Source: Pseudomonadota bacterium (GTDB lineage Bacteria; Bdellovibrionota_B; Oligoflexia; Silvanigrellales; Silvanigrellaceae). From it: a stretch of DNA of 64,000 nucleotides. A program made the position numbers and the translations under genes. The stretch spans positions 1 through 64,000 of the forward strand of contig RFOM01000012.1 of NCBI GenBank assembly GCA_009926615.1, given 5' to 3'. Shown here piece after piece: positions 8,160-16,930 of the stretch (the first letter of the stretch is position 1; every line of letters begins with the position of its first letter). The notes under the pieces were generated by a model, which saw only the letters and a list, made by a program, of their open reading frames with translations, was not told the origin of the DNA and searched no databases.

Positions 8160-9671
8160 TTAGGTCGTATGAAGTAAAAATTGTCCCGCAGTCTTCGGAG
8201 CGGCTGAATTTAAAGAGGGCCATGCGGTTGTCACCTTCTTGAGGTCCGACCAGAAATCAAGCCCGCTGCGTCCGGTAATATCACCATGTCCGAATCTGGA
8301 GAGTTTTGTTCCGCCGAATGAAAAGGGCTCACGCGGGACCGGCACACCGACATTGACTCCGATCATTCCGGCGTTTGAATGAGCAGCGACGTACTGCGCG
8401 ACATCGCCGCGGGTCGTAAACACCGATGCTGCATTTCCGTAAACCGATCGGTTTGAAAGTTGAACCGCCTCTTCAAGTGAATTGACTCTGATAACGGTCA
8501 GCACCGGTCCGAATATTTCCATTTCTGCACATTCCATACCGGCAGCTGCGTGATCGATGACCGTCGGCCCGATCCAAAATCCCGACTGAAAATCTTTGTT
8601 TTCAGGAAGGGCCGGACGTCCGTCCAAAACAATCTTTGCACCCTGCTTTTCAGCCTGAACGACGGCATTCCGAATTTTGAGGAGGGAGGCACTATCTATA
8701 ATTGCTCCCATGTCACGCCCGAGAACATGCCCTGCGGCAAGCTCACACACACGATTAAGAACGTGATCAACCTGCCCTACGGCAACAAGAACACTTGCCG
8801 CCATACAACGCTGTCCCGCGCATCCGGTGAATGACGAAAGAATTCCGCGGGCAGACATTTCAAGATCACAATCGGGAGTCACGATGATGTGATTCTTGGC
8901 TCCGCCCAAAGCCAAAACACGCTTTCCGGCCGCTGTGCCCTTCTGATAAACATGAGATGCCACTGCGGTCGAACCCACAAATCCGACGGCCTTTACTTCC
9001 GGATGACTGACCAGAGCATCCACTGCTTCGGCAGCACCATTTACAATTGAGAAAACTCCCGCCGGCAATCCGGACTTAATCAACAGCTCACCGAGGATCT
9101 GCGAAGTCAGAGGAACCTTCTCCGAAGGTTTAAGGATGAACGCGTTACCGGCAATCAATGCAAGCGGGATCATCCAGAGCGGGACCATCGCAGGAAAATT
9201 GAACGGAGTGATTCCCGCAACGACCCCAAGAGCCTCACGCCTGAACTGGCAATAGACCCCCTGACTGACTTCAAGAGAATTCATTTGTTCAAGGTTTGGA
9301 AGACTGATTGCGAACTCGGTAATCTCGAGCCCCTTTTGCAATCCGGCCTCGGCCTCGACCCGTGTCTTGCCTGACTCGACTGCAACCGAGTCAATCAGCC
9401 GCGGCATGGATTCCAGAGCCAGATGCCTGAACTTCTGCAGTACCTCGGCCCGATTGCGCACAGAAAGATTCCGCCACTGCGGCCATGCCGCCTGAGCTGC
9501 TCTTACGATTTTGTCAACTGTGCCGGAGTCCGAAAGGGGGACACTGCCAATCACCCTGCCGTTGTAGGGACTCAAAACCTCTCTTTGAGGCAGGTTTGAT
9601 GCGTCCTCCCAGACTCCTCCGGACAGGTTTCGACACTGCTGCAGTTGTGCGGGAAAATTGGGAAATGTCAT
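8160..9671 (-). CDS. mmsA: CoA-acylating (methyl)malonate-semialdehyde dehydrogenase
   Basis: A 503-residue aldehyde dehydrogenase of the MmsA/IolA group, which converts malonic or methylmalonic semialdehyde to acetyl- or propionyl-CoA. Visible motifs are GITPFNFP (153-160), the GGAKNH segment (256-261) and the catalytic Cys289 in FTGCAGQRCMA, the pattern typical of this subfamily rather than of hydrolytic ALDHs. It is the first gene of the udk-upp-URC4-URC1 run. In yeast the URC route releases a three-carbon unit recovered as 3-hydroxypropionate, so a malonic semialdehyde dehydrogenase would suit the last step, giving acetyl-CoA. The start is ATG 9671. No clear promoter was seen beyond a TATATT box near 9720. 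Confidence 0.88.
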   Translation of the reverse strand: MTFPNFPAQLQQCRNLSGGVWEDASNLPQREVLSPYNGRVIGSVPLSDSGTVDKIVRAAQAAWPQWRNLSVRNRAEVLQKFRHLALESMPRLIDSVAVESGKTRVEAEAGLQKGLEITEFAISLPNLEQMNSLEVSQGVYCQFRREALGVVAGITPFNFPAMVPLWMIPLALIAGNAFILKPSEKVPLTSQILGELLIKSGLPAGVFSIVNGAAEAVDALVSHPEVKAVGFVGSTAVASHVYQKGTAAGKRVLALGGAKNHIIVTPDCDLEMSARGILSSFTGCAGQRCMAASVLVAVGQVDHVLNRVCELAAGHVLGRDMGAIIDSASLLKIRNAVVQAEKQGAKIVLDGRPALPENKDFQSGFWIGPTVIDHAAAGMECAEMEIFGPVLTVIRVNSLEEAVQLSNRSVYGNAASVFTTRGDVAQYVAAHSNAGMIGVNVGVPVPREPFSFGGTKLSRFGHGDITGRSGLDFWSDLKKVTTAWPSLNSAAPKTAGQFLLHTT

Positions 9672-9834
9672 CGAATTGAGAACCTCACGTTACTTTAAAT
9701 GATGACGCGCTCTGAAAGAATATACTCTATCAGCACTGCAGCGGCGGATCGAGTTCCAGTTTTATTCTAGGGGCAGTTGACTGTCTGAAAATTTCGTGGC
9801 TCGACTTTTTTTTAATTTTTCTGTTGCCTGCTTC

Positions 9835-9863
9835 TTGTCAGTTTGAAACTTGCGCTGTAAAGT
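9835..9863 (+). promoter_or_regulatory. Sigma-70-type promoter of the HU-like gene
   Basis: TTGTCA (9835-9840) and TAAAGT (9858-9863) lie 17 bases apart, 34 bases before the ATG at 9897. AAAGGA, 8-9 bases before the start codon, is the ribosome site. The rest of the 225-bp gap back to 9672 is AT-rich with no other gene. Confidence 0.6.
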
Positions 9864-9896
9864 CGTGACAGGTTTTCTAAGAAAGGAATAATACGC

Positions 9897-10241
9897 ATGA
9901 AGAAGGCAACCACCGTATCAACCAGTCAGCTCATTTCTGCCGTTGCAAGCAAACACGACGAACTCCCGAAGAAGGTCACCAAAGAACTCATCGTTGAGTT
10001 TCTTGCTGAGATCGAATCCGAGCTCGTAAGCCACCAGTCCAAGATCCGTCTGGACAAAGTCGGCATCATTCAGGTTAAGGAGCGCGCAGCACGCAAAGGC
10101 CGCAATCCTCAGACCGGCGAAGAAATCCGCATCCCTGCGTCCAAGAAGGTTGCATTCCGCGCTGCCAAGTCGCTCAAAGAAGCAGTTGGCATCAAGAAGA
10201 AAGCAACTGCAGCCAAGAAGGCTCCTGCACGCAAGAAGTAA
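9897..10241 (+). CDS. HU-like nucleoid protein with a Lys/Ala-rich tail
   Basis: A 114-residue protein with the HU/IHF fold. The segment VTKELIVEFLAEIESEL and the beta-arm region with R-KGRNPQTGEEI-IPASKKVAFRAAKSLKEAV match the DNA-binding arm and C-terminal helix of bacterial HU. About 15 residues beyond the usual end are Lys/Ala/Pro-rich (residues 99-114), resembling a short histone H1 tail. It has its own promoter and a strong terminator, so it is a single-gene unit. It probably bends or compacts DNA. An IHF-like or bacteriophage-type HU role cannot be excluded. Confidence 0.9.
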   Translation: MKKATTVSTSQLISAVASKHDELPKKVTKELIVEFLAEIESELVSHQSKIRLDKVGIIQVKERAARKGRNPQTGEEIRIPASKKVAFRAAKSLKEAVGIKKKATAAKKAPARKK

Positions 10242-10284
10242 TATCGTATATCGACTGAATTGCATTATCTCTGCAGTTCACCGG

Positions 10285-10318
10285 TAAAAAAGCCATCCTG
10301 AAAAGGATGGCTTTTTTT
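10285..10318 (+). terminator. Rho-independent terminator after the HU-like gene
   Basis: Perfect 8-bp stem AGCCATCC/GGATGGCT with loop TGAAAA, flanked by an A-run and followed by seven T residues. The A-run means it could also work on the minus strand. Confidence 0.9.
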
Positions 10319-10348
10319 GTTGATTGCGTCCGGCGGACAAAATCAGAT

Positions 10349-10376
10349 TTGATTTTTTTCCTGCAAAACTTATTCT
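10349..10376 (+). promoter_or_regulatory. Possible promoter of the trypsin-like protease gene
   Basis: TTGATT (10349-10354) and TATTCT (10371-10376) with a 16-base spacer. A start near 10383 would exclude the upstream TTG at 10324 as the protease start and favour ATG 10423. Confidence 0.4.
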
Positions 10377-10422
10377 TCGCAAATGTTTTTCATCTAAAAG
10401 TCTTCCAAACCGAAAGAACCGA

Positions 10423-11181
10423 ATGACTGTATTTTCGGCTCCGGCTGCTGATTATTCATCTTACGACGTGCAACACAATGCGGTTGCGCTCGTCCAAATC
10501 ATCCGGAGCAACCCGTCGGTGATTTGCAGCGGAACGCAGCTCGCCCGCAATATTTATCTGACCGCCGCACACTGTTTGCCGGAAAACCCTGTAGAATCAT
10601 CGATAACTTCGCAATTTAATAAAGATACCGGCCTGTCCGTTCTGACTCAAAACAAATTTCGTGACGAATTCAAACCCGTACGGAGATGGATAATTCATCC
10701 TCAATTCAGGCAACAACCGGAGAGGGAACGGGAAGATTTTGATCTCGCTTTAATCCGCTCGGAAGACGGCACTCCGACCGAAGACGAACACCTGTCGATG
10801 AATTTTGAAAACGCGTCTGCCCGTCCGTTCAAAAATGATTTGCTCTGGATCTCGGGCTTCAGTCCGAAACGTACAGGACTTTCTGATCCGCTCGAAATCA
10901 TCCGCTCGCCGGAAAAGTGGTCCAATGTCCAAGTCAAGACGTACATTTCCTCAGAGGGAAAGTATCTTGCAGTTTCCAAATCCCGCCGCACGACCGCCGC
11001 CTGCGCAGGCGACTCAGGTGCTCCCGCTTGGAATTTTGAGTACGGCAAGCCGACACTCAGCGGAGTCGTTGTTCAGGCTGACTGTGAACTGGGACGGGTT
11101 AAAATTGTTGACATCGGAAAGTATTCGGACTGGATAAAACGCACCCTGACCAAACTCAATGCAGAGACGAAAGTTCAATAG
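10423..11181 (+). CDS. Trypsin-like serine protease (S1 family)
   Basis: A 252-residue chymotrypsin-fold protease with the complete triad: His50 in LTAAHC, Asp107 in DFDLALIR and Ser198 in AGDSGAPAW. The C-terminal WIKRTL helix is also typical. The start ATG 10423 is chosen because the likely promoter lies between it and an in-frame TTG at 10324. Neither start gives a convincing signal peptide, which is odd for a protease with extracellular relatives. Either the export signal is unusual, the true start is elsewhere, or a frameshift has removed the signal. Its 3' end overlaps the convergent MBL gene by 26 bp. Such proteases are abundant in predatory Bdellovibrionota. Confidence 0.82.
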   Translation: MTVFSAPAADYSSYDVQHNAVALVQIIRSNPSVICSGTQLARNIYLTAAHCLPENPVESSITSQFNKDTGLSVLTQNKFRDEFKPVRRWIIHPQFRQQPEREREDFDLALIRSEDGTPTEDEHLSMNFENASARPFKNDLLWISGFSPKRTGLSDPLEIIRSPEKWSNVQVKTYISSEGKYLAVSKSRRTTAACAGDSGAPAWNFEYGKPTLSGVVVQADCELGRVKIVDIGKYSDWIKRTLTKLNAETKVQ

Positions 11182-12007
11182 CCCGCGTAGAAAATTTTCC
11201 GCTTTCGTCGCGCACAAGTTGCCCGCAACAAACCTTGGGATCATGGGTGAAAAACAAAATCCCGCCGCGTGGCGTCAAGTCCTCGAGCAAGTTTCGCTTT
11301 TCGTCGATCACCATCTCGGGAAAGCGATCGTATCCCATGCTTATGGGGACATGGACCCAAGGGGCACCCGGAATCAAATCGGAAGTAAAGACCAAAGGTC
11401 CCCTGCCGGTGCGGACTTCTGCCAACATAAGACCGGGGGTATGACCATCGGAAAAATGGAAGCGGACAATATCCTTAAGGGACGAATCCGGCTCCTTGTC
11501 CACAAGGAAAAGACGGCCGCTGTCTTTGAGAAGGCGGTTCAAATCCGGCACAAAGGATGCCTTGTCTCTCGGGTGAGGGGCATTTGAGCGTTCCCAGTTC
11601 TTTCGCGAAACGTGAAAACGCGCGCGCCCAAAAATAATTCTCAACGGGCCGTCGCCGTGGCGGCTGAGAATACCGCCGGCGTGATCGAAATGCAGATGAG
11701 ACAAAACTACATCGTCTATGTCATCGGGAGTCAGCTGCAATGCAGCCAGACTCTGCACGAGACAATGCTCACTCTCGACGACTCCGAATCTTTCCTTGAG
11801 CTTGGGTTCAAAAAACGCGCCGATTCCCGCTTCAAACAGAATTCTGCGACCGTCATCCGTCACAACAAGCAGGCTCCTGCAAGCCAGCGATATTCTGTTT
11901 TGTTCATCCGGAGGCGACCACTTCTCCCACATCGGCCGCGGCGCATTTCCGTACATGGCTCCGCCGTCCAGCTTTTGTGTATTTCCTTCAAGGGCATAAA
12001 ATTTCAT
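11156..12007 (-). CDS. Metallo-beta-lactamase-fold hydrolase (lactonase-like)
   Basis: A 283-residue MBL-fold enzyme with the dinuclear metal motif HLHFDH at 104-109, a second His in FSDGHTPGLML, an Asp in FTSDLIPG and a late His in FFTHDP. This full set matches the group containing AHL lactonases and related esterases. The substrate is not predictable. It overlaps the upstream unknown gene by 4 bp (ATGA) and is the last of a run with prepilin peptidase and a helicase. It converges with the protease gene. Confidence 0.85.
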   Translation of the reverse strand: MKFYALEGNTQKLDGGAMYGNAPRPMWEKWSPPDEQNRISLACRSLLVVTDDGRRILFEAGIGAFFEPKLKERFGVVESEHCLVQSLAALQLTPDDIDDVVLSHLHFDHAGGILSRHGDGPLRIIFGRARFHVSRKNWERSNAPHPRDKASFVPDLNRLLKDSGRLFLVDKEPDSSLKDIVRFHFSDGHTPGLMLAEVRTGRGPLVFTSDLIPGAPWVHVPISMGYDRFPEMVIDEKRNLLEDLTPRGGILFFTHDPKVCCGQLVRDESGKFSTRAIELSSLH

Positions 12008-13467
12008 TCCTGCTCACTCCATCCGAAGCGATATTCAGATTCCGAACGCCAATGACCGTCTTGCTGTGCCCATGGTTTAGAACGAACCAGTCGGGTTGTC
12101 GAGCCTGCAAGTCCCAGCCATGCATTCAGCAGCGAATTGAAAAAGGAAAAGTGCAAATCGGCCAGCTCAGGATCAACAGTTTCGGCTGACGCCGGACTGA
12201 CGGGACGCAAGGTATGAATGAAGAGTTTGCCGGATGAGGCATCTTCTCGGCTAACTTCCGAACTCCAGACGGGCCACAGATAAGAGCGATGAACCATTGA
12301 ATCAAGAAGGGTTCGCAAATTCTGACCGCGACCGTGAATTCCCAGAGAATCGAACAATTGCGGCAGACCCTCGGAAAAATCGTTCTTCACAAGAGAAATC
12401 ATTTTGCCTGCCGTTTCATAGAGAAGTTGCTGATTGACGAAGACACCTGAAGATCGCAGCTTGCCGGCACCGCGCGCGGACCGGAAATCGGGCATCGGAA
12501 TCAGATTCAAAGGCCTTCCGCCGGCAGACAAACCTGTGTTTCCGTCTCCGCATCCCTGCCCCTGCTGAGAGTTCAGAGAAATCAGACGGACCAGACAGTC
12601 CGGACTGTTGGACCAGACAACATGCTGGCCCCGCAGAGTCCAATATAATTTGAGCTGAATATGAAAGCCTTCACTGATCAAAAGCAGCGGAGCGAGCAAA
12701 TTTTCTTCAATAGCCGCGCTCTCGCAATTTCGCTCGGAAAGATTGCCCAGATCGCACAGCCTCTGAAAAAATTCGCTTATCTCTCTTTCACCGATATCCA
12801 GAACAAGTTCCTGAACCGGCGAATGATGATTGACAACATTTGAAAATGGAAGAGAGACGAGCCAGCTCGGCATGTCAAGAGCATCTTCACGGACAGGGAA
12901 GTTGCGCACAAAAGAGTCGACAAGCATCGATGCTATTTCTGTCTGAACGGAAACCATCGATAATCCGGCAAGCGGCTTTGCCCAAAACGGGACATCAAAA
13001 TGCACAGCACCGGCCAAGGTCAAAAATCCGGAAGACCAAATATCACGAAGCAAACCCGACAAGGCAAAATCGTATGCATCTTCAACCGCGATTTGCGGTT
13101 GTGCGGATTCATCCGCATCGGGCATCAGAGGAACAGCCGGCAGGATTTGATTGCCGTTGCCCGAATCTTCATCCGACTCTTCGGTCAACTGAAGAAATTC
13201 GTACCACCAGTCGTCAAAATGAGCGAATGCAGCTTCCATATGCTGCGCGTTGACCCACACGGAAAGGTCTGCCTGAGAAAAGATGCCGCGGCTTTTTTGC
13301 GCGGACTCAAGATTGGGACGAATCCAGAAGCTTGCCGCAGCCCGCGATTTAAAGGAGGAATTTATGTAAAAATCTTCAGTGCGGACAGCCGACAGCCAGA
13401 CCAAAAAACCGGACAAAACAATCACGGCAATCGCAGCCGGAAAAGCTCCAAGAGTGTATTTCAGCAT
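12004..13467 (-). CDS. Membrane-anchored protein of unknown function
   Basis: About 487 residues with a single N-terminal hydrophobic helix (roughly residues 5-28) and a long, presumably periplasmic, remainder. I recognise no family. Notable features are an acidic segment (EESDEDSGNGN) near residue 100 and hydrophobic helices scattered through the middle. In-frame starts exist at TTG 13491, GTG 13476 and ATG 13467. I take ATG 13467 because the membrane helix follows at once, but GTG 13476 has a better spaced GGAG. It lies 36 bp after the helicase gene (13503) and overlaps the MBL gene by 4 bp, so it is probably cotranscribed with both. Confidence 0.7.
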   Translation of the reverse strand: MLKYTLGAFPAAIAVIVLSGFLVWLSAVRTEDFYINSSFKSRAAASFWIRPNLESAQKSRGIFSQADLSVWVNAQHMEAAFAHFDDWWYEFLQLTEESDEDSGNGNQILPAVPLMPDADESAQPQIAVEDAYDFALSGLLRDIWSSGFLTLAGAVHFDVPFWAKPLAGLSMVSVQTEIASMLVDSFVRNFPVREDALDMPSWLVSLPFSNVVNHHSPVQELVLDIGEREISEFFQRLCDLGNLSERNCESAAIEENLLAPLLLISEGFHIQLKLYWTLRGQHVVWSNSPDCLVRLISLNSQQGQGCGDGNTGLSAGGRPLNLIPMPDFRSARGAGKLRSSGVFVNQQLLYETAGKMISLVKNDFSEGLPQLFDSLGIHGRGQNLRTLLDSMVHRSYLWPVWSSEVSREDASSGKLFIHTLRPVSPASAETVDPELADLHFSFFNSLLNAWLGLAGSTTRLVRSKPWAQQDGHWRSESEYRFGWSEQE

Positions 13468-13502
13468 CCTTCGCACACAACACTCCGGCAAATAATGAAT
13501 CT

Positions 13503-15527
13503 CTATCTGAACATTTCAAAAAGCCGTTTGGCAGCCTCCAGCCGCTGAGCCTCCTCGGTCGCAGGGTCGGTTTCGCTGCGTGCAAGGTTCTCAGACGGAA
13601 CTTCCGAAAGAAACCGAGAAGGCTCAATGTCCGCGCCGCGGGATGACCGTGTTCCTCTCGACCTGAAGCCACAATGGCTCAGAAATAAATATTTCTGGGC
13701 GCGGGTGAGAGCAACATAAAAAAGTCTGCGTTCTTCCTCGACTCCCTCGGGTGTTTCCATGCTCCGCTCGTGAGGCAGCCTTTTTTCCTCCACCCCGATT
13801 AAAAATACGCAGGGAAACTCAAGTCCCTTAGATGCATGTATGGTCATGATCTGAACTCTGTCACCGGCTTCCTTTCGGGAAGAAAATCCCGAATCGTCAA
13901 GATGCAATGCATCGACAACACCGGACAGCGAAAAATCATCCAGTTCAATTTTCTCAAGCACCGACAACAATTTCTCGATGAGATTTATGCGCCAGTGGGC
14001 AACCTGCATACTGTTTGAGGTGCTCAGAACATCCTTTTTCAATCCAAGCTGCTCAAAGCAATCTCTGAGAGAATTTGCCACGTCTTTGGTGCTTCCGGCC
14101 AATCTGAATTTATTGAAAACAGGAATAAACAGTTCAAGAAAAGCGCTGACCGCGGGAAAATCGGAGCGGACGGAGGTCAGATAGTGCAAAAAATTTATCG
14201 ACTTGTCGGACGAGTTGGCCTTTTCAAAGCCGTCACGCAAATTTTCAAGAGTCTTAAGGCCGATTCCCCGTGAAGGTACATTGATGACTCTGAACAGAGA
14301 GTTGATGTCGAAAGGATTATTCGCAAATTTCAAATACGACAGAAGGTCGCGGATTTCTTTTTTGTCAAAAAACTCACTGCCGCCATGCACATGATAAGGA
14401 ACTTTTCTTTCTATAAAAGCCTGTTCGATTGCATCAGTCTGCGCATTGCTCCGGACAAGCACGGTAAAACCGGCCCACGGCAATGACTCCTCCCTGTGTA
14501 TTTTGTGAATCTGATCGGCAACGAAGAGTGCTTCATCCCGTTCGTTTTCTGCCGTATGCAGGCGCACCGGAACGCGCTCATCCTTACGGCTCCAGAGTGT
14601 TTTACCCAACCTGCCCGCATTGGTTGCAATCACCGAATTTGCAACTGCGAGAATCTGGCTGCTGCATCTGTAATTCTGCTCGAGTGTCACCCGTCTGGTT
14701 TCGGGAAAAACCTCCAGAAAATCGAACAGAACTTTGGGCTTTGCGCCGCGCCATGCGTAAATACTTTGATCATCATCGCCGACGACGCACACATTGCGGT
14801 GTTTTTCACCCAGCAAACGTACAAGTTCAAACTGAGCATTGCTCGTATCCTGAAATTCGTCGACCAAAAAGTGTTTGTAGCGCTCGCACAGCATTTCCCT
14901 GACAACGTCATGCGAACGCATCATGAGAACCGTGCGGTAGACAATGTCATTGAAGTCGACGAGATTGTAGAGCCGAAGTCTGCGTTCATAATCTCTGAAC
15001 ATTTTCTTGACGAGAAGTCTGTTCAGCAGCCGGCTGCCCTTTGACAAATCATCGGGCACGACGAGCTCATCCTTCAAATTACCGATAATTTCCGAGGCAC
15101 GCGCGAGAGAAAAAATATCCTGCAATTTATGCTCGATGACGGTTTCTTTGAGCAAATCACGGCTCATACCTTCGTCGGCAATGGAAAAGCCCTGCCTGAG
15201 GCCGGATTCCTCCGGAAATTCTCTCAAAATCCGCAGACAAAACGAATGAAAGGTGGACAAAATGGAACGCTTTTGCACCTGCTTGCCGACAATGTGGGCG
15301 AGACGCTCACCCATTTCACGTGCAGCTTTGTTGGTAAAACTGACTGCAACAATTTGTTCCGGCCTGACACCGCTGTAAATTAAATTTGCAATTCGGGATG
15401 TGATCACTTTGGTCTTGCCTGTTCCTGCGCCTGCAAGAACAAGAAGAGGTCCGCTCAGCGTCTGAACAGCGCTGCGCTGCTCAGGATTGAGAGATTGCAG
15501 CAAATGGTCCAAAGATTGCCCGCTCAT
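13503..15527 (-). CDS. Rep/UvrD/PcrA-type 3'-5' DNA helicase
   Basis: A 674-residue superfamily 1A helicase. Motifs in order: AGAGTGKT (32-39), VDEFQDTSNAQ (II), DDDQSIYAWRGA (III), LEQNYRCS (IV), MTIHASKGLEFP (V) and EERRLFYVALTRA (VI). The length equals that of E. coli Rep and is shorter than UvrD (about 720). ATG 15527 is chosen because the motif I region then begins at the usual distance. The open frame upstream runs into pilD and codes for nothing recognisable. It follows pilD by 14 bp. Likely roles are replication-fork restart and repair. Rep and PcrA cannot be distinguished by eye. Confidence 0.93.
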   Translation of the reverse strand: MSGQSLDHLLQSLNPEQRSAVQTLSGPLLVLAGAGTGKTKVITSRIANLIYSGVRPEQIVAVSFTNKAAREMGERLAHIVGKQVQKRSILSTFHSFCLRILREFPEESGLRQGFSIADEGMSRDLLKETVIEHKLQDIFSLARASEIIGNLKDELVVPDDLSKGSRLLNRLLVKKMFRDYERRLRLYNLVDFNDIVYRTVLMMRSHDVVREMLCERYKHFLVDEFQDTSNAQFELVRLLGEKHRNVCVVGDDDQSIYAWRGAKPKVLFDFLEVFPETRRVTLEQNYRCSSQILAVANSVIATNAGRLGKTLWSRKDERVPVRLHTAENERDEALFVADQIHKIHREESLPWAGFTVLVRSNAQTDAIEQAFIERKVPYHVHGGSEFFDKKEIRDLLSYLKFANNPFDINSLFRVINVPSRGIGLKTLENLRDGFEKANSSDKSINFLHYLTSVRSDFPAVSAFLELFIPVFNKFRLAGSTKDVANSLRDCFEQLGLKKDVLSTSNSMQVAHWRINLIEKLLSVLEKIELDDFSLSGVVDALHLDDSGFSSRKEAGDRVQIMTIHASKGLEFPCVFLIGVEEKRLPHERSMETPEGVEEERRLFYVALTRAQKYLFLSHCGFRSRGTRSSRGADIEPSRFLSEVPSENLARSETDPATEEAQRLEAAKRLFEMFR

Positions 15528-15541
15528 CCGAACCAGACCGA

Positions 15542-16405
15542 TCAGTAATCCCCAAAGAAAATTTTGAGGATGTAGGGTTGCCAAAGGCACACGACGATGG
15601 CTGCAAAAGCAAGGAAGGGACCAAACGGCATGGATGCCTGCAACCCTTCTTTTTTCACAAGTCCAATACCGATGCCAACAAGACTGCCGAGTATGCTCGC
15701 CAAGCCGAGGACAATCAAGACACCCTGCCAACCGACGACCGCGCCGATCAGTGCCATATACTTCACGTCACCCATTCCGAGTCCTTCCCTGCCGCGTAAA
15801 ACCTCGTAAGTTTTAGCAACAAAGAGCAGCAAACCAGAACCCGCGACAGCACCAAGCAGAGCTCCTTGCCAGCCGAGTGCCACATTGGCGGCTCCCAGCA
15901 ATATCGCAACAAGAGCACCGTTGAGAGTTATAACGTCGGGCAGAATCCGCCAGCGAAGATCAATAAGCGTCAGCGGAATAGCCGTATAAAACAAAAAGAG
16001 TTGGGTCAGCATCTGAACTACGGGCTGGAAGCGGGTCATTCCGACCGCAGTTGAATGCGGATGTTCCAACCAGATTGCGCCGATCAACTGCATGGGAGAA
16101 AGGGCCGAAAAGAATAAATAAACGGTTCCGGCAGCCGTCAGAAACTCGACCAGAGCATAATGCCACGATACGGATGCACCGCACGCGCCGCAGCGCCGTT
16201 TGACCAAAAAGTAGCCGACAACAGGAATCAAACCGTGCACCGGAACAGGACTTTTGCATTCCGTGCAGTGCGAAGGCGGAAGGACCACGGAAATTCCCAG
16301 AGGAAGACGGTACGCCACGACATTGAGGAAACTGCCGATGCAGGCACCCATCGCAAACAGAAAAATGGCAAATACCCAGATCAACGTTGACTCTTCCATC
16401 AGCAT
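15542..16405 (-). CDS. pilD: Type IV prepilin peptidase / N-methyltransferase
   Basis: About 287 residues, polytopic. It cleaves and methylates type IV pilin-like precursors at the inner membrane. It shows the zinc-ribbon pairs CTEC and CGAC of full-length bifunctional enzymes and both catalytic Asp sites (LTLIDLRWRILPD and GMGDVKYMALIG). Start ATG 16405 (alternatively 16399) follows GAGG. An in-frame GTG at 16462 would add a polar leader and is less likely. It is divergent from smpB, with 81 bp between starts. It implies type IV pili or a type II secretion system encoded elsewhere. Confidence 0.93.
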   Translation of the reverse strand: MLMEESTLIWVFAIFLFAMGACIGSFLNVVAYRLPLGISVVLPPSHCTECKSPVPVHGLIPVVGYFLVKRRCGACGASVSWHYALVEFLTAAGTVYLFFSALSPMQLIGAIWLEHPHSTAVGMTRFQPVVQMLTQLFLFYTAIPLTLIDLRWRILPDVITLNGALVAILLGAANVALGWQGALLGAVAGSGLLLFVAKTYEVLRGREGLGMGDVKYMALIGAVVGWQGVLIVLGLASILGSLVGIGIGLVKKEGLQASMPFGPFLAFAAIVVCLWQPYILKIFFGDY

Positions 16406-16486
16406 CCAGCTTGCCCTCAAGTCTAAAAACCAATATTCCTTTGAGTGACTTGAGTCTGCCACAAGCCACTGAGCAGGGCCATCATT

Positions 16487-16930
16487 ATGAAGTCGATTTC
16501 AAAAAACAGACGGGCATTCCACGAATATACCATCGAGGACAAAGTGGAAGCCGGTATTGCGCTGCGCGGCTCTGAGGTGAAAATCCTCAGAAGTGCATCG
16601 CCGAGCCTTGCCGAAAGCTATGCCATGATTCGTGACGGTCAGGCGTGGCTTATGAACCTGACCATCCCGACTTTGAAGCATGCCTCCTATCTGAATCATG
16701 CAGAGCGGCGGGACAGGCGGTTGCTGCTCAACAGAAGCGAAATCAAAAAACTGGACGAGGCGACCCGACAAAAGGGATACACACTGATTCCGCTCGAATT
16801 GTATTTCAATGATGAAAACCGCGTAAAAATTGAACTCGCACTCGCCAAAGGGAAGGCAGGTCACGACAAGCGGCAATCGCAAAAAGAAAAAGATGCAAAG
16901 CGCGAAATTGACCGCGCCGTGCGACGTTAA
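16487..16930 (+). CDS. smpB: SsrA-binding protein SmpB
   Basis: A 147-residue tmRNA partner for ribosome rescue. Characteristic segments: NRRAFHEYTIEDKVEAGIAL, GSEVKILRS, the KLLL-type RLLLNRSEIKKL stretch, and the basic C-terminal tail (KEKDAKREIDRAVRR) that enters the mRNA channel. The length is normal. No ssrA gene was seen in the window. Its stop codon overlaps the convergent metalloprotease stop by 4 bp. Confidence 0.96.
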   Translation: MKSISKNRRAFHEYTIEDKVEAGIALRGSEVKILRSASPSLAESYAMIRDGQAWLMNLTIPTLKHASYLNHAERRDRRLLLNRSEIKKLDEATRQKGYTLIPLELYFNDENRVKIELALAKGKAGHDKRQSQKEKDAKREIDRAVRR

